DNA of 23,438 bases, taken from JBFHER01 sp041584055. GTDB lineage: Bacteria; Bacteroidota; Bacteroidia; Bacteroidales; UBA5342. The first letter of the stretch is position 1, and each line of letters opens with the position of its first letter. Both the position numbers and the translations under genes were made by a program. The notes beneath the pieces were generated by a model. That model was not told where the DNA came from. It did not search any database and saw nothing but the letters and a program-made list of their open reading frames with translations. The stretch spans positions 1 to 23,438 of the forward strand of contig JBFHER010000022.1 in NCBI GenBank assembly GCA_041584055.1, in the 5' to 3' direction. This document shows positions 1 through 6,167 of the stretch, piece after piece.

Positions 1-78
1 CTCACAGCACTTTAATGGCCAATATCCCACATTTTTATTATCTTGCATTGTCAATAAAATTAAAGCAAAACAATTAAG

Positions 79-846
79 ATGCAATCACACGAAATCGATT
101 ATCAAATCAAAGGACATGATGTTCAGTTGGTTGAGATAGAACTGGATCCACAGGAAACCGTAATTGCAGAAGCTGGTGCCATGTTATACATGGATGATGG
201 CATCTCATACACAGCACGCATGGGTGATGGATCAGCACCTAACGACGGGTTATTTTCAAAGTTATTAAAGGGAGCCGGACGTTTGATAAGCGGGGAGAGT
301 TTATTTGTAACCCATTTTACAAATTCAGCTTATGGTAAAAAGATTGTTGCATTTTCTGCCCCCTACCCTGGAACCATCCTTCCTTTGGAACTGAACCAGC
401 TGGGCGGAGGCGTCATCGTACAGCGTGATGCCTTTTTATGTGCCGCTTTGGGAACAAAAATATCCATTCATCTAAATAAGCGAATTGGTTCCGGTTTATT
501 CGGCGGTGAAGGGTTTATTTTGCAACGCCTCCAGGGGGACGGACGCGCATTTGTGCATGCTGGTGGAACAGTCATCGAAAAAGAACTTTTTAACGAACGT
601 ATTTTTGTTGACACCGGCTGCCTTGTTGGCTTTACCATGGGCATTGACTATAACATTACACAATCTGGCAGTCTGCGATCCATGGTCTTTGGTGGCGAAG
701 GAATTTTTCTGGCTGAGCTCAGTGGTACAGGTAAAGTCTGGATACAATCCATGCCATTTCGCAAATTAATAAAAGCCATTTCACCGCTTGGTCCAAACAC
801 AAATAAAGGAACTGGTGGATTACTAAAGGATTTCTTACAGGACTAA
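79..846 (+). CDS. AIM24 / TIGR00266 family protein
   Basis: This 255-residue protein looks like the AIM24 (DUF124, TIGR00266) family: soluble proteins with glycine-rich internally repeated beta-strands and no signal peptide. Visible family features are the N-terminal stretch around residues 20-45 (VEIELDPQETVIAEAGAML), a central GSGLFGGEGFILQRLQGDG segment near residues 137-155, and a related FGGEGIFLAELSGTG near residues 204-218. The last two are internal copies of the same beta-hairpin unit. The biochemical role of bacterial members is not established; the eukaryotic namesake is a mitochondrial inner-membrane organisation factor. The ATG at 79 is preceded by an A-rich stretch without a strong Shine-Dalgarno, as is usual in Bacteroidota. 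The next gene lies 168 bp downstream behind its own candidate promoter, so this is probably a separate transcription unit. Family assignment is good; function is unknown. Confidence 0.85.
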   Translation: MQSHEIDYQIKGHDVQLVEIELDPQETVIAEAGAMLYMDDGISYTARMGDGSAPNDGLFSKLLKGAGRLISGESLFVTHFTNSAYGKKIVAFSAPYPGTILPLELNQLGGGVIVQRDAFLCAALGTKISIHLNKRIGSGLFGGEGFILQRLQGDGRAFVHAGGTVIEKELFNERIFVDTGCLVGFTMGIDYNITQSGSLRSMVFGGEGIFLAELSGTGKVWIQSMPFRKLIKAISPLGPNTNKGTGGLLKDFLQD

Positions 847-931
847 AACGAGGTGACTTATTGGCTTGCAAAAGTAAGCTTATTAAGTTAGGCAGAACAT
901 AGGTAATATTCCCCAATTTATGAACAAATGA

Positions 932-955
932 TCACATTTTCTTTACAAAATGTGA
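932..955. promoter_or_regulatory. Perfect 9-bp inverted repeat, candidate operator of the HTH gene
   Basis: Arms 932-940 and 947-955 (TCACATTTT and AAAATGTGA) are perfectly complementary around a 6-bp spacer. The dyad overlaps a degenerate Bacteroidota-type promoter for the gene at 1015: TTTA at 942-945, 19 bp, then TATATTTA at 965-972, each box differing from consensus only in its last base. That position fits an autoregulatory operator. Neither side has a T-tract next to the arms that would favour a terminator. The binding protein is inferred. Confidence 0.45.
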
Positions 956-1014
956 AAATTGCTTTATATTTAAGCTACCTTATTCTGAAAATTTATCTCT
1001 AACTAGAACTGTGA

Positions 1015-1287
1015 ATGAATATTATCAGAAAAACAAAACAGCTAAAACGACTTGCGGAACTACTTGAAAAAGAGAACACTGGAAACTCATTCGCCTTTGC
1101 AAAAAAGGTTGGAGTTTCACGAACACACTTATTTGAACTCCTGGAAGATCTTAAAGGCATGGAGATTCATGTTAAATTTGACAGGAAAAAAGGAAGCTTC
1201 CTGTACACCGGCAGCAAACGTCTTCTTGTTAAGAATCCAATACAGATAATTGAAGATTCCGAACTTAAAAAATTGAACAATTCCTAA
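1015..1287 (+). CDS. Small helix-turn-helix protein, putative regulator of the peptide locus
   Basis: This is a 90-residue basic protein. Residues 8-22 form an N-terminal amphipathic helix. Residues 25-48 (FAFAKKVGVSRTHLFELLEDL) have the spacing of a helix-turn-helix in which 'GVSRTHLFELL' is the recognition helix. Residues 50-65 (MEIHVKFDRKKGSFLYT) look like the beta-wing of a winged helix (HTH_11-like). There is no effector or receiver domain, and the C-terminal tail (66-90) is lysine-rich. It lies directly upstream of two double-glycine-leader peptide genes in the same direction, and palindromes occur on both sides of it (932-955 and 1362-1378). A local transcriptional regulator of the peptide and export genes is therefore the simplest reading. 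The start at 1015 is the only ATG that keeps the complete first helix. The DNA-binding assignment rests on pattern, not on any search. Confidence 0.65.
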   Translation: MNIIRKTKQLKRLAELLEKENTGNSFAFAKKVGVSRTHLFELLEDLKGMEIHVKFDRKKGSFLYTGSKRLLVKNPIQIIEDSELKKLNNS

Positions 1288-1361
1288 GTTCATTCTCTTT
1301 ATACTAAATGCCTGAATCACTTCCAAATATAAATCACAAGGCGTTCAATCATTAAAATAAA

Positions 1362-1378
1362 CACAAATTTAATTTGTG
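1362..1378. promoter_or_regulatory. 17-bp perfect palindrome upstream of the peptide operon
   Basis: CACAAATTTAATTTGTG is perfectly symmetrical about its central T (8-bp arms). It lies about 30 bp upstream of the -33 region of the candidate promoter at 1408-1438 and 75 bp after the HTH gene. A very similar 16-bp element, CACAATTATATTTGTG, overlaps the promoter of the membrane protein gene at 5631. Sharing of the CACAA...TTGTG half-sites suggests a common regulator. Because the sequence is AT-rich, chance similarity is not excluded. Confidence 0.45.
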
Positions 1379-1407
1379 CTTGTATCTAATTAAATTTCCT
1401 TCCGTAC

Positions 1408-1438
1408 TTTTTCCCGGACTCAATCTGTCTTAAATTTG
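1408..1438 (+). promoter_or_regulatory. Bacteroidota-type promoter of the double-glycine peptide operon
   Basis: The -7 box TAAATTTG (1431-1438) matches the TAnnTTTG consensus exactly. Nineteen bp upstream is TTTT (1408-1411), one base from the -33 consensus TTTG. Transcription would begin near 1445, inside a 12-bp perfect palindrome (CATTGGCCAATG, 1444-1455), leaving a leader of about 80 nt before the first peptide gene. Confidence 0.6.
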
Positions 1439-1459
1439 GAGAACATTGGCCAATGAACC

Positions 1460-1497
1460 TGGTGAATTAAGTAAAAACACATTCACTTAATCTACCA
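1460..1497 (+). promoter_or_regulatory. Structured 5' leader hairpin of the peptide operon
   Basis: Arms 1460-1472 and 1485-1497 pair over 13 positions, with one G-U and one A-C, around a 12-nt loop. An alternative stem, GTGAAT at 1462-1467 with ATTCAC at 1481-1486, uses the same bases, so the two folds exclude each other. It lies within the predicted 5' leader, 28 nt before the first start codon. It is not followed by a T-tract, so a terminator role is unlikely. A regulatory role is inferred. Confidence 0.35.
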
Positions 1498-1525
1498 CAT
1501 CGTAAATCAAAAAAACGCTAAAATT

Positions 1526-1702
1526 ATGAAAAACTTAAAGGATTTAAATGTTGACAGTTTAAACCCATCGGAATTACGTCAGGTTAATGGTGGTGATTTC
1601 TTCGCTGTTCTGGCTATTGGTGTTGGACTGATGAATCTGGCATATGCGATGGGAAAAGACATTGGAGAAAGTTGGGCTAGGTATGATAAAGCAAACAAGT
1701 AA
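1526..1702 (+). CDS. Double-glycine leader peptide precursor 1 (class II bacteriocin-like)
   Basis: This is a 58-residue precursor. Residues 1-23 form a typical double-glycine leader: the hydrophobic/acidic pattern L7, L12, E16-L17, V20 is followed by N21-G22-G23. Cleavage after G23 by a C39 peptidase, here the one encoded at 3346, would release 35 residues. The mature part has a hydrophobic glycine/alanine-rich core (about residues 25-43) with two AxxxG helix-packing motifs (A30-G34 and A39-G43), then a charged tail (KDIGESWARYDKANK). It has no cysteine and no modification motif. The shape fits one half of an unmodified two-peptide (class IIb, lactobin/cerein-like) bacteriocin or a secreted signalling peptide. 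It starts at the first ATG after the operon promoter and ends 11 bp before the second precursor. The leader call is strong; the activity of the mature peptide is inferred. Confidence 0.8.
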   Translation: MKNLKDLNVDSLNPSELRQVNGGDFFAVLAIGVGLMNLAYAMGKDIGESWARYDKANK

Positions 1703-1713
1703 AAAAAACAATT

Positions 1714-1875
1714 ATGGAAAACAAAAATGGAATTGTAGAACTGACTTCTGAGGAATTAAAAACGATCAACGGAGGACAAAAAGAATGGTTATTACTGTTT
1801 TGGGGAGCTGGTTTAATTTGGGGTGCCCTTGCAACCGGAATTTATTTCGGCTACAACGAAGAAATGAGTTCATAA
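1714..1875 (+). CDS. Double-glycine leader peptide precursor 2 (class II bacteriocin-like)
   Basis: This is a 53-residue precursor whose leader is residues 1-21 (IVELTSEELKTINGG, with the classic L, E-L, I and GG spacing). Predicted cleavage after G21 leaves 32 residues beginning QKEW. The mature peptide is very hydrophobic and aromatic (residues 25-46). It contains a true GxxxG motif (G33-LIW-G37) and an AxxxG motif (A38-G42), both hallmarks of paired class IIb peptides that form a helix-helix dimer in the membrane. The tail (GYNEEMSS) is acidic, complementing the basic tail of precursor 1. There is no cysteine. It sits 11 bp after precursor 1 and 14 bp before a small membrane protein, so the three are almost certainly co-transcribed. 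Apart from the leader pattern its sequence is unlike precursor 1, as expected for a two-component pair. Antibacterial function is inferred. Confidence 0.8.
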   Translation: MENKNGIVELTSEELKTINGGQKEWLLLFWGAGLIWGALATGIYFGYNEEMSS

Positions 1876-1889
1876 ACCCAAAAAGCTAA

Positions 1890-2015
1890 ATGAAAAAATC
1901 ATTTTTTAAATCCAAAGGCTGGAGAAAGATTGAGGTGATCATTCTTTCATTGCTGATATTGCTTTTTCTTTATCAGATAGGACGAGATGTATATTTGGTC
2001 TTTATAAAGCAATAA
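1890..2015 (+). CDS. 41-residue single-span membrane protein, candidate immunity peptide
   Basis: This very small protein has a strongly basic N-terminus (KKSFFKSKGWRK, residues 2-13), one hydrophobic span (about residues 15-29, EVIILSLLILLFLYQ) and a short tail (IGRDVYLVFIKQ). By the positive-inside rule the N-terminus should be cytoplasmic. It has no double-glycine motif, so it is not a third precursor. It follows precursor 2 by 14 bp and is the last gene before a hairpin. Small cationic single-span proteins beside bacteriocin genes are often immunity proteins, but a holin-like or chaperone role is also possible. I do not recognise a family. Coding status is supported by tight spacing, the membrane-protein shape and the operon position. 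Confidence 0.6.
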   Translation: MKKSFFKSKGWRKIEVIILSLLILLFLYQIGRDVYLVFIKQ

Positions 2016-2049
2016 GCGAATCATCAAAAATCCATCCTTTTTTCTAAAC

Positions 2050-2093
2050 AAAAGTTGTTCAGGCGGCATTTCATTTATGTCTGAGCAACTTTT
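2050..2093 (+). terminator. Hairpin after the small genes, probable partial terminator
   Basis: Arms 2050-2062 (AAAAGTTGTTCAG) and 2081-2093 (CTGAGCAACTTTT) pair over 13 bp, with one G-U, around an 18-nt loop. The 3' arm ends in four Ts followed by ATTATCT. It separates the small genes from the export genes. A leaky terminator here would give far more precursor than exporter mRNA. Confidence 0.6.
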
Positions 2094-2130
2094 ATTATCT
2101 GCATTAACTATTCAGCAACTATAAAATTGT

Positions 2131-2150
2131 ATGCTTTAAATACAAAGCAT
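2131..2150. repeat. 7-bp inverted repeat upstream of the HlyD gene
   Basis: ATGCTTT and AAAGCAT flank a 6-bp spacer 49 bp before the adaptor gene. No consensus -7 box is visible between 2094 and 2198, so this may be an operator for an unrecognised promoter, an mRNA structure, or chance. Confidence 0.3.
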
Positions 2151-2198
2151 TTCTGAAATAAATCAACAATTCACCAGTAAATATAAATCCAGGAACCC

Positions 2199-3338
2199 GT
2201 GCTTTTCCCTCCCGAAATGATTAAATATGCATCAGAAAGCCATTTTAGCAAACACAACAAGAGATTTATTGGCATTTATTTGTGTATCGTGGTTTTACTA
2301 CTAGGAATATTTACCTGCCTTCCTTTTATCCATGTCTCAGTGTCCATAAAATCTCCTGGAATAATACGGACAGCATCCGAAAGTTCTGAAGTAAGGACTT
2401 CTTTAACGGGACAAGTTATAAAATCCAATATTCGGGAAGGAGCTTCAGTAAAGAAAGGTGATACGCTGCTGATTCTACGATCTGAATCCATACATGAAAA
2501 AATTGAACTGCTGGAAAATCAGTTTCGCACAAATCAAACCTATATCATGGATTTACTCAGCCTATCAAGCGGAAAAGCTACTTTCTTATCGGCTAAATAT
2601 CAACATGAAAAACACCAATACGATGCAACGGTTGAGAAACTCCTAATTGATGTCAACATGTATAAGCAGGCGTTTGATATGCAAAAGTTACTTTACGAAA
2701 AAAACGTTAGTTCTAAAACAGACTATTTAAAGTCTAAAAACTATTACGACCTCAGCTTGTCTCAGCTTCGAATTCATAAAAAACAGAACCTCAACCGGTG
2801 GGAAAGCGAGTTGAGCCAGCTGAAACTTGAAAACAAGAGCATTCAATCTTCAATAAAACAGCTAATCAAAGAACTTAATCAATATGTGATAACAGCGCCT
2901 GTAACAGGAAGCCTTCAGCAGGTTAGCGGGACAAAAGAGGGAAGTTTTATTGTCACAGGACAAATCCTGGCCAAAATATCCCCTGATGAGAACCTGCTTG
3001 TTGAATGCTATGTTTTGCCGACTGATATAGGTTATCTCAAACTAGCGCAACCAACCATTGTACAAATTTCAACATACAACTTTCATCAATGGGGAAGCAT
3101 TTCCGCAGAGATTTTACAAATTTCTGAAGACGTAACTTTTATAGAGAACCAACCTGTTTTTAAGGTTCGTTGCAAATTGCACCAGTCATATCTGAGACTA
3201 AAAACCGGACAAAAGGGGAAACTAAAAAAGGGAATGACTTCTACATGCCGATTTACACTAACAGAGCGAACACTTTTTCAACTTCTTTTCGATAAAATAG
3301 AAGACTGGATCAATCCAGGTATAATGACTGAAAATTAA
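2199..3338 (+). CDS. HlyD-family periplasmic adaptor of the peptide exporter
   Basis: This is a 379-residue membrane-fusion protein. It has a short cytoplasmic N-terminus, one membrane span (about residues 23-42), a first lipoyl half-motif near residues 70-92 (TGQVIKSNIREGASVKKGD), a long coiled coil (about 95-225), a second lipoyl half near 228-260 (YVITAPVTGSLQQVSG) and a beta-barrel/C-terminal region. It links the inner-membrane ABC exporter encoded next to an outer-membrane channel, which is not in this window and may be a shared TolC-like protein. The start is GTG at 2199, preceded by AGGAAC. The frame is closed by a stop at 2184, and family members commonly begin with a similar 'LFP..I' segment, so the later ATG at 2217 is less likely. 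It ends 7 bp before the exporter, so the two are co-translated. Confidence 0.9.
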   Translation: MLFPPEMIKYASESHFSKHNKRFIGIYLCIVVLLLGIFTCLPFIHVSVSIKSPGIIRTASESSEVRTSLTGQVIKSNIREGASVKKGDTLLILRSESIHEKIELLENQFRTNQTYIMDLLSLSSGKATFLSAKYQHEKHQYDATVEKLLIDVNMYKQAFDMQKLLYEKNVSSKTDYLKSKNYYDLSLSQLRIHKKQNLNRWESELSQLKLENKSIQSSIKQLIKELNQYVITAPVTGSLQQVSGTKEGSFIVTGQILAKISPDENLLVECYVLPTDIGYLKLAQPTIVQISTYNFHQWGSISAEILQISEDVTFIENQPVFKVRCKLHQSYLRLKTGQKGKLKKGMTSTCRFTLTERTLFQLLFDKIEDWINPGIMTEN

Positions 3339-3363
3339 GGTAAAATTGGAAATTAAGGTAAAA
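3332..3363. repeat. 14-bp direct repeat spanning the HlyD stop and exporter start
   Basis: AAATTAAGGTAAAA occurs at 3332-3345 and again at 3350-3363, offset by 18 bp. The first copy contains the HlyD stop codon and the AAGG that serves as ribosome-binding site for the TTG start at 3346. The second copy codes for the start of the C39 domain. It looks like a small tandem duplication. Confidence 0.7.
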
Positions 3364-5499
3364 CAACATGACATTACTGATTGTGGCGCGGCTTGTCTTG
3401 CTTCAATCGCAGCATATTTTAAATTAAAACTACCTGTATCACGAATCCGGCAACTTGCCGGTACAGATAAGAAAGGTACAAATGTATTTGGCTTGATTAC
3501 GGCCGCCGAAAAACTAAATTTAACCGCAAAAGGGGTCAAAGGGGGCATGGAGGCATTGCCTCAAATACCGCTTCCCGCCATCGCTCATGTTATATTAAAG
3601 AATGGATTACACCATTACGTCGTTGTCTATAAAGTAAAGAAAAAGTTTATACAAATCATGGATCCTGCCGATGGCATGCTACATCACCTCGCCCATGATG
3701 AATTTAAAGAAATATGGTCCGGTGTTCTTGTGTTGATAGCACCCGGAAATAATTTCATGGCAAGCAACGAAAAAAATTCAAATGTAAAGCGTTTTATTTT
3801 TTTGTTAAAGCCTCACGCTGGAATCCTATTTCAGACAATGACAGGTGCTATTCTTTACACAGTACTTGGGTTATCCACTTCCATATACATTCAAAAAATT
3901 ACCGATCATGTGCTTGTAAACTCAAATAAGAACCTTCTCAATCTGATGAGCATTGCGATGATCATTTTACTTTTCTTCCAATTTTATATCGGTGCCGCAA
4001 AATCTGTTCTAACCTTGAGAACAGGGCAGAAAATTGATGCCCATTTGATTTTGGGATACTACAAGCACTTGATGAAACTCCCTCAACTTTTTTTTGACAC
4101 CATGAGAGTTGGAGAAATAATTTCTCGTATTAATGATGCTGTTAAAATCAGAACTTTTATCAATGATACAGCGATATCTATACTTGTAAATCTCTTTGTT
4201 ATCATCTTCTCATTTTTACTCATGTATATTTATAGCTGGAAGCTAGCTTTGATCCTAAGTGCAATCATACCGTTCTACTTACTTATATACATCATAACAA
4301 ATCGGCTAAATAAAAAGAGAGAACGTAAGCTTATGGAGAATTCCGCCGAGCTTGAGAGTCAACTCGTGGAATCATTAAATGCCATTAAAACAATCAAACA
4401 ATTTGGCTTAGAGGAATTTGCAAATACCAAAACCGAAATGCGCTTCATTCGCATGCTGAGAACAGTTTATAAATCAGGTTTAAATTCCATTTTCTCCGGA
4501 AGTACGTCCGACTTTACCGGACGATTTTTCACCATCCTTATGTTGTGGATAGGTTCGTATTTTGTTATTTATCAAATCCTTACACCTGGAGAACTCCTTT
4601 CGTTTTATGCATTAATCGGATATTTCACTTCTCCTGCAATGGCATTGATTGGTGCTAATAGAACCATTCAAAACGCCTTAATTGCAGCTGATCGCCTATT
4701 TGAAATCATGGATTTAGAAAGAGAAACGAATGAAAACAAGAGTGACCTTACTCCTTCACAAGTTAAAAATATAAGATTCAAAAACGTTGACTTCACCTAT
4801 GGCACCAGAAATGAGGTATTTACAAACCTGAGTCTAAACATTCCCAATGGTAAGATTACAGCTATCATTGGAGAAAGTGGTTCAGGAAAAACCACAATTG
4901 CCTCATTAATTCAAAAACTTTATCCAATAAACGCTGGTCAAATTTATATAGGAGATTATAATCTAAATCACATCTCAGCACAAAGCCTTAGAAAACTGAT
5001 TGGTTGTGTCCCGCAAAACCTTGATCTATTTGCCGGGAATATAACCGAAAACATTGCAATCGGAGAATTCCAACCCAACATGGAACGAATTTTGTCCATT
5101 TGTAAACAACTGGGGATACTTGAATTTATTGAGACTTTGCCTTCCGGGTTCAACACGTATTTAGGGGAAAACGGAGCAACCATTTCCGGTGGTCAGAAAC
5201 AAAAGATTGCAATCGCCAGAGCCTTGTACCGTGATCCCCAGGTTTTAATCCTGGATGAAGCAAGTTCGTCCCTTGATCCTGAATCAGAAAGTTTTGTTCA
5301 ATCAACAATCAAAGCCTTACGTGACAGCAACAAAACAATCATTGTCATTGCACATAAGCTGAGCTCAGTGATTCATGCAGACAAAATAATCGTTCTAAAT
5401 AAAGGCAAATTGATAGAGGAGGGAACACACATGGAGCTCTACCATAAAAAGAACGCCTACTTTCAACTCTGGAAACAACAACTTCCAATAGAACAATAA
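3346..5499 (+). CDS. Peptidase-containing ABC transporter (C39 + ABC), peptide maturation/export
   Basis: This 717-residue protein has the three-part PCAT layout. Residues 1-130 are a C39 cysteine protease: Q7 and C13 in 'QHDITDCGAACL', H90 in 'GLHHYVVV' and D106 in 'MDPADG' give a complete catalytic set. Residues about 155-440 are the six-span exporter domain. Residues about 480-717 are the nucleotide-binding domain, with Walker A GESGSGKT (509-516), signature ISGGQ (613-617), Walker B VLILDE (to E638) and H-loop H670. It should cleave double-glycine leaders and export the peptides in one step, and both precursors encoded upstream fit. The start is TTG at 3346 with AAGG at 3337-3340; no ATG in this frame precedes the catalytic glutamine. 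All catalytic residues are present, so the machine appears intact. Confidence 0.95.
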   Translation: MEIKVKQHDITDCGAACLASIAAYFKLKLPVSRIRQLAGTDKKGTNVFGLITAAEKLNLTAKGVKGGMEALPQIPLPAIAHVILKNGLHHYVVVYKVKKKFIQIMDPADGMLHHLAHDEFKEIWSGVLVLIAPGNNFMASNEKNSNVKRFIFLLKPHAGILFQTMTGAILYTVLGLSTSIYIQKITDHVLVNSNKNLLNLMSIAMIILLFFQFYIGAAKSVLTLRTGQKIDAHLILGYYKHLMKLPQLFFDTMRVGEIISRINDAVKIRTFINDTAISILVNLFVIIFSFLLMYIYSWKLALILSAIIPFYLLIYIITNRLNKKRERKLMENSAELESQLVESLNAIKTIKQFGLEEFANTKTEMRFIRMLRTVYKSGLNSIFSGSTSDFTGRFFTILMLWIGSYFVIYQILTPGELLSFYALIGYFTSPAMALIGANRTIQNALIAADRLFEIMDLERETNENKSDLTPSQVKNIRFKNVDFTYGTRNEVFTNLSLNIPNGKITAIIGESGSGKTTIASLIQKLYPINAGQIYIGDYNLNHISAQSLRKLIGCVPQNLDLFAGNITENIAIGEFQPNMERILSICKQLGILEFIETLPSGFNTYLGENGATISGGQKQKIAIARALYRDPQVLILDEASSSLDPESESFVQSTIKALRDSNKTIIVIAHKLSSVIHADKIIVLNKGKLIEEGTHMELYHKKNAYFQLWKQQLPIEQ

Positions 5500-5526
5500 A
5501 AAATTAAAAAACATCACTTCAGTTCA

Positions 5527-5558
5527 TTTTTTCGCACTAAAGCACAATTATATTTGTG
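5527..5558 (+). promoter_or_regulatory. Promoter with overlapping palindrome, gene at 5631
   Basis: TATATTTG at 5549-5556 is an exact TAnnTTTG -7 box. A TTTT at 5527-5530, 18 bp upstream, is a weak -33 match. The near-palindrome CACAATTATATTTGTG (5543-5558) covers the -7 box and resembles the 17-bp palindrome at 1362-1378, which suggests repression by the same factor. Confidence 0.5.
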
Positions 5559-5630
5559 ACACCTACTAATTAGACCTAATTAAACTTTGCTTTCATCAAA
5601 AAAAGCAACAGTTCATAAATATTCAATGCT

Positions 5631-6020
5631 ATGAAATTTAACAGTCTACGCATGCCTTATTTTGCAACCGGAATTGCATTAGTAATTTTCTATTTAATTC
5701 TTAATTTCAGCTATCGGCCCTTCGTGTTTGAAAATCATTTGAGCGACTATCACCTTGCCGACACACTGGGCAGTCTATTTTCAATTCCAATTTTTACATT
5801 TTTTATTTTATCGTTTGTTACTCTCCCGGTGGTTAATCGGTGGATCATTATTTTGCTTGTGGTTCATCTATTTATAGAAGCAAGTTCGATCGTACTCCCA
5901 ATTGGGGTATTTGACTTCTTTGATGCGATTGCTTTAATCGTTGGGGCTTTGTTTTCATTTCTAATCACCCGCATTGCAAATGTTCAAAAAGTCAGATTGA
6001 TTCCATCTTCACAGGCCTAA
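5631..6020 (+). CDS. Four-span membrane protein of unknown function
   Basis: This 129-residue hydrophobic protein has four predicted spans (about residues 8-27, 48-67, 70-88 and 95-114), short loops and a basic C-terminal tail ending SSQA. I see no catalytic motif and do not recognise the family; its size is reminiscent of small VanZ-like or EmrE-sized proteins but no signature supports either. It follows the peptide exporter by 131 bp in the same direction, with its own promoter and terminator. The palindrome over that promoter resembles the one ahead of the precursor genes, so co-regulation and a role in self-protection are possible but unproven. The start at 5631 is the first ATG after the promoter and lies just before the first span. 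Confidence 0.7.
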   Translation: MKFNSLRMPYFATGIALVIFYLILNFSYRPFVFENHLSDYHLADTLGSLFSIPIFTFFILSFVTLPVVNRWIIILLVVHLFIEASSIVLPIGVFDFFDAIALIVGALFSFLITRIANVQKVRLIPSSQA

Positions 6021-6047
6021 TTCACTTACATGCGAATGATTGACGCC

Positions 6048-6082
6048 ACATGAAATAAACCTCAGCTTTTTCATGTTTTTTT
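6048..6082 (+). terminator. Rho-independent terminator of the 5631 gene
   Basis: Arms ACATGAAA (6048-6055) and TTTCATGT (6069-6076) pair perfectly around a 13-nt loop, followed by a run of seven Ts (6076-6082). It lies 27 bp after the stop codon. Confidence 0.8.
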
Positions 6083-6094
6083 GAGATATTGCTT

Positions 6095-6126
6095 TTTGGC
6101 CATCTGACATTAAAAAACCACCTTTG
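6095..6126 (+). promoter_or_regulatory. Probable promoter of the MATE gene
   Basis: TTTG (6095-6098) is followed after 20 bp by CACCTTTG (6119-6126), one mismatch from TAnnTTTG. The predicted start of transcription, near 6133, leaves a leader of about 35 nt before the ATG at 6168. Confidence 0.5.
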
Positions 6127-6167
6127 CAAGGCCCGGGTCATTGTCAGCCGGCTTGAAGAGAGAAAAT

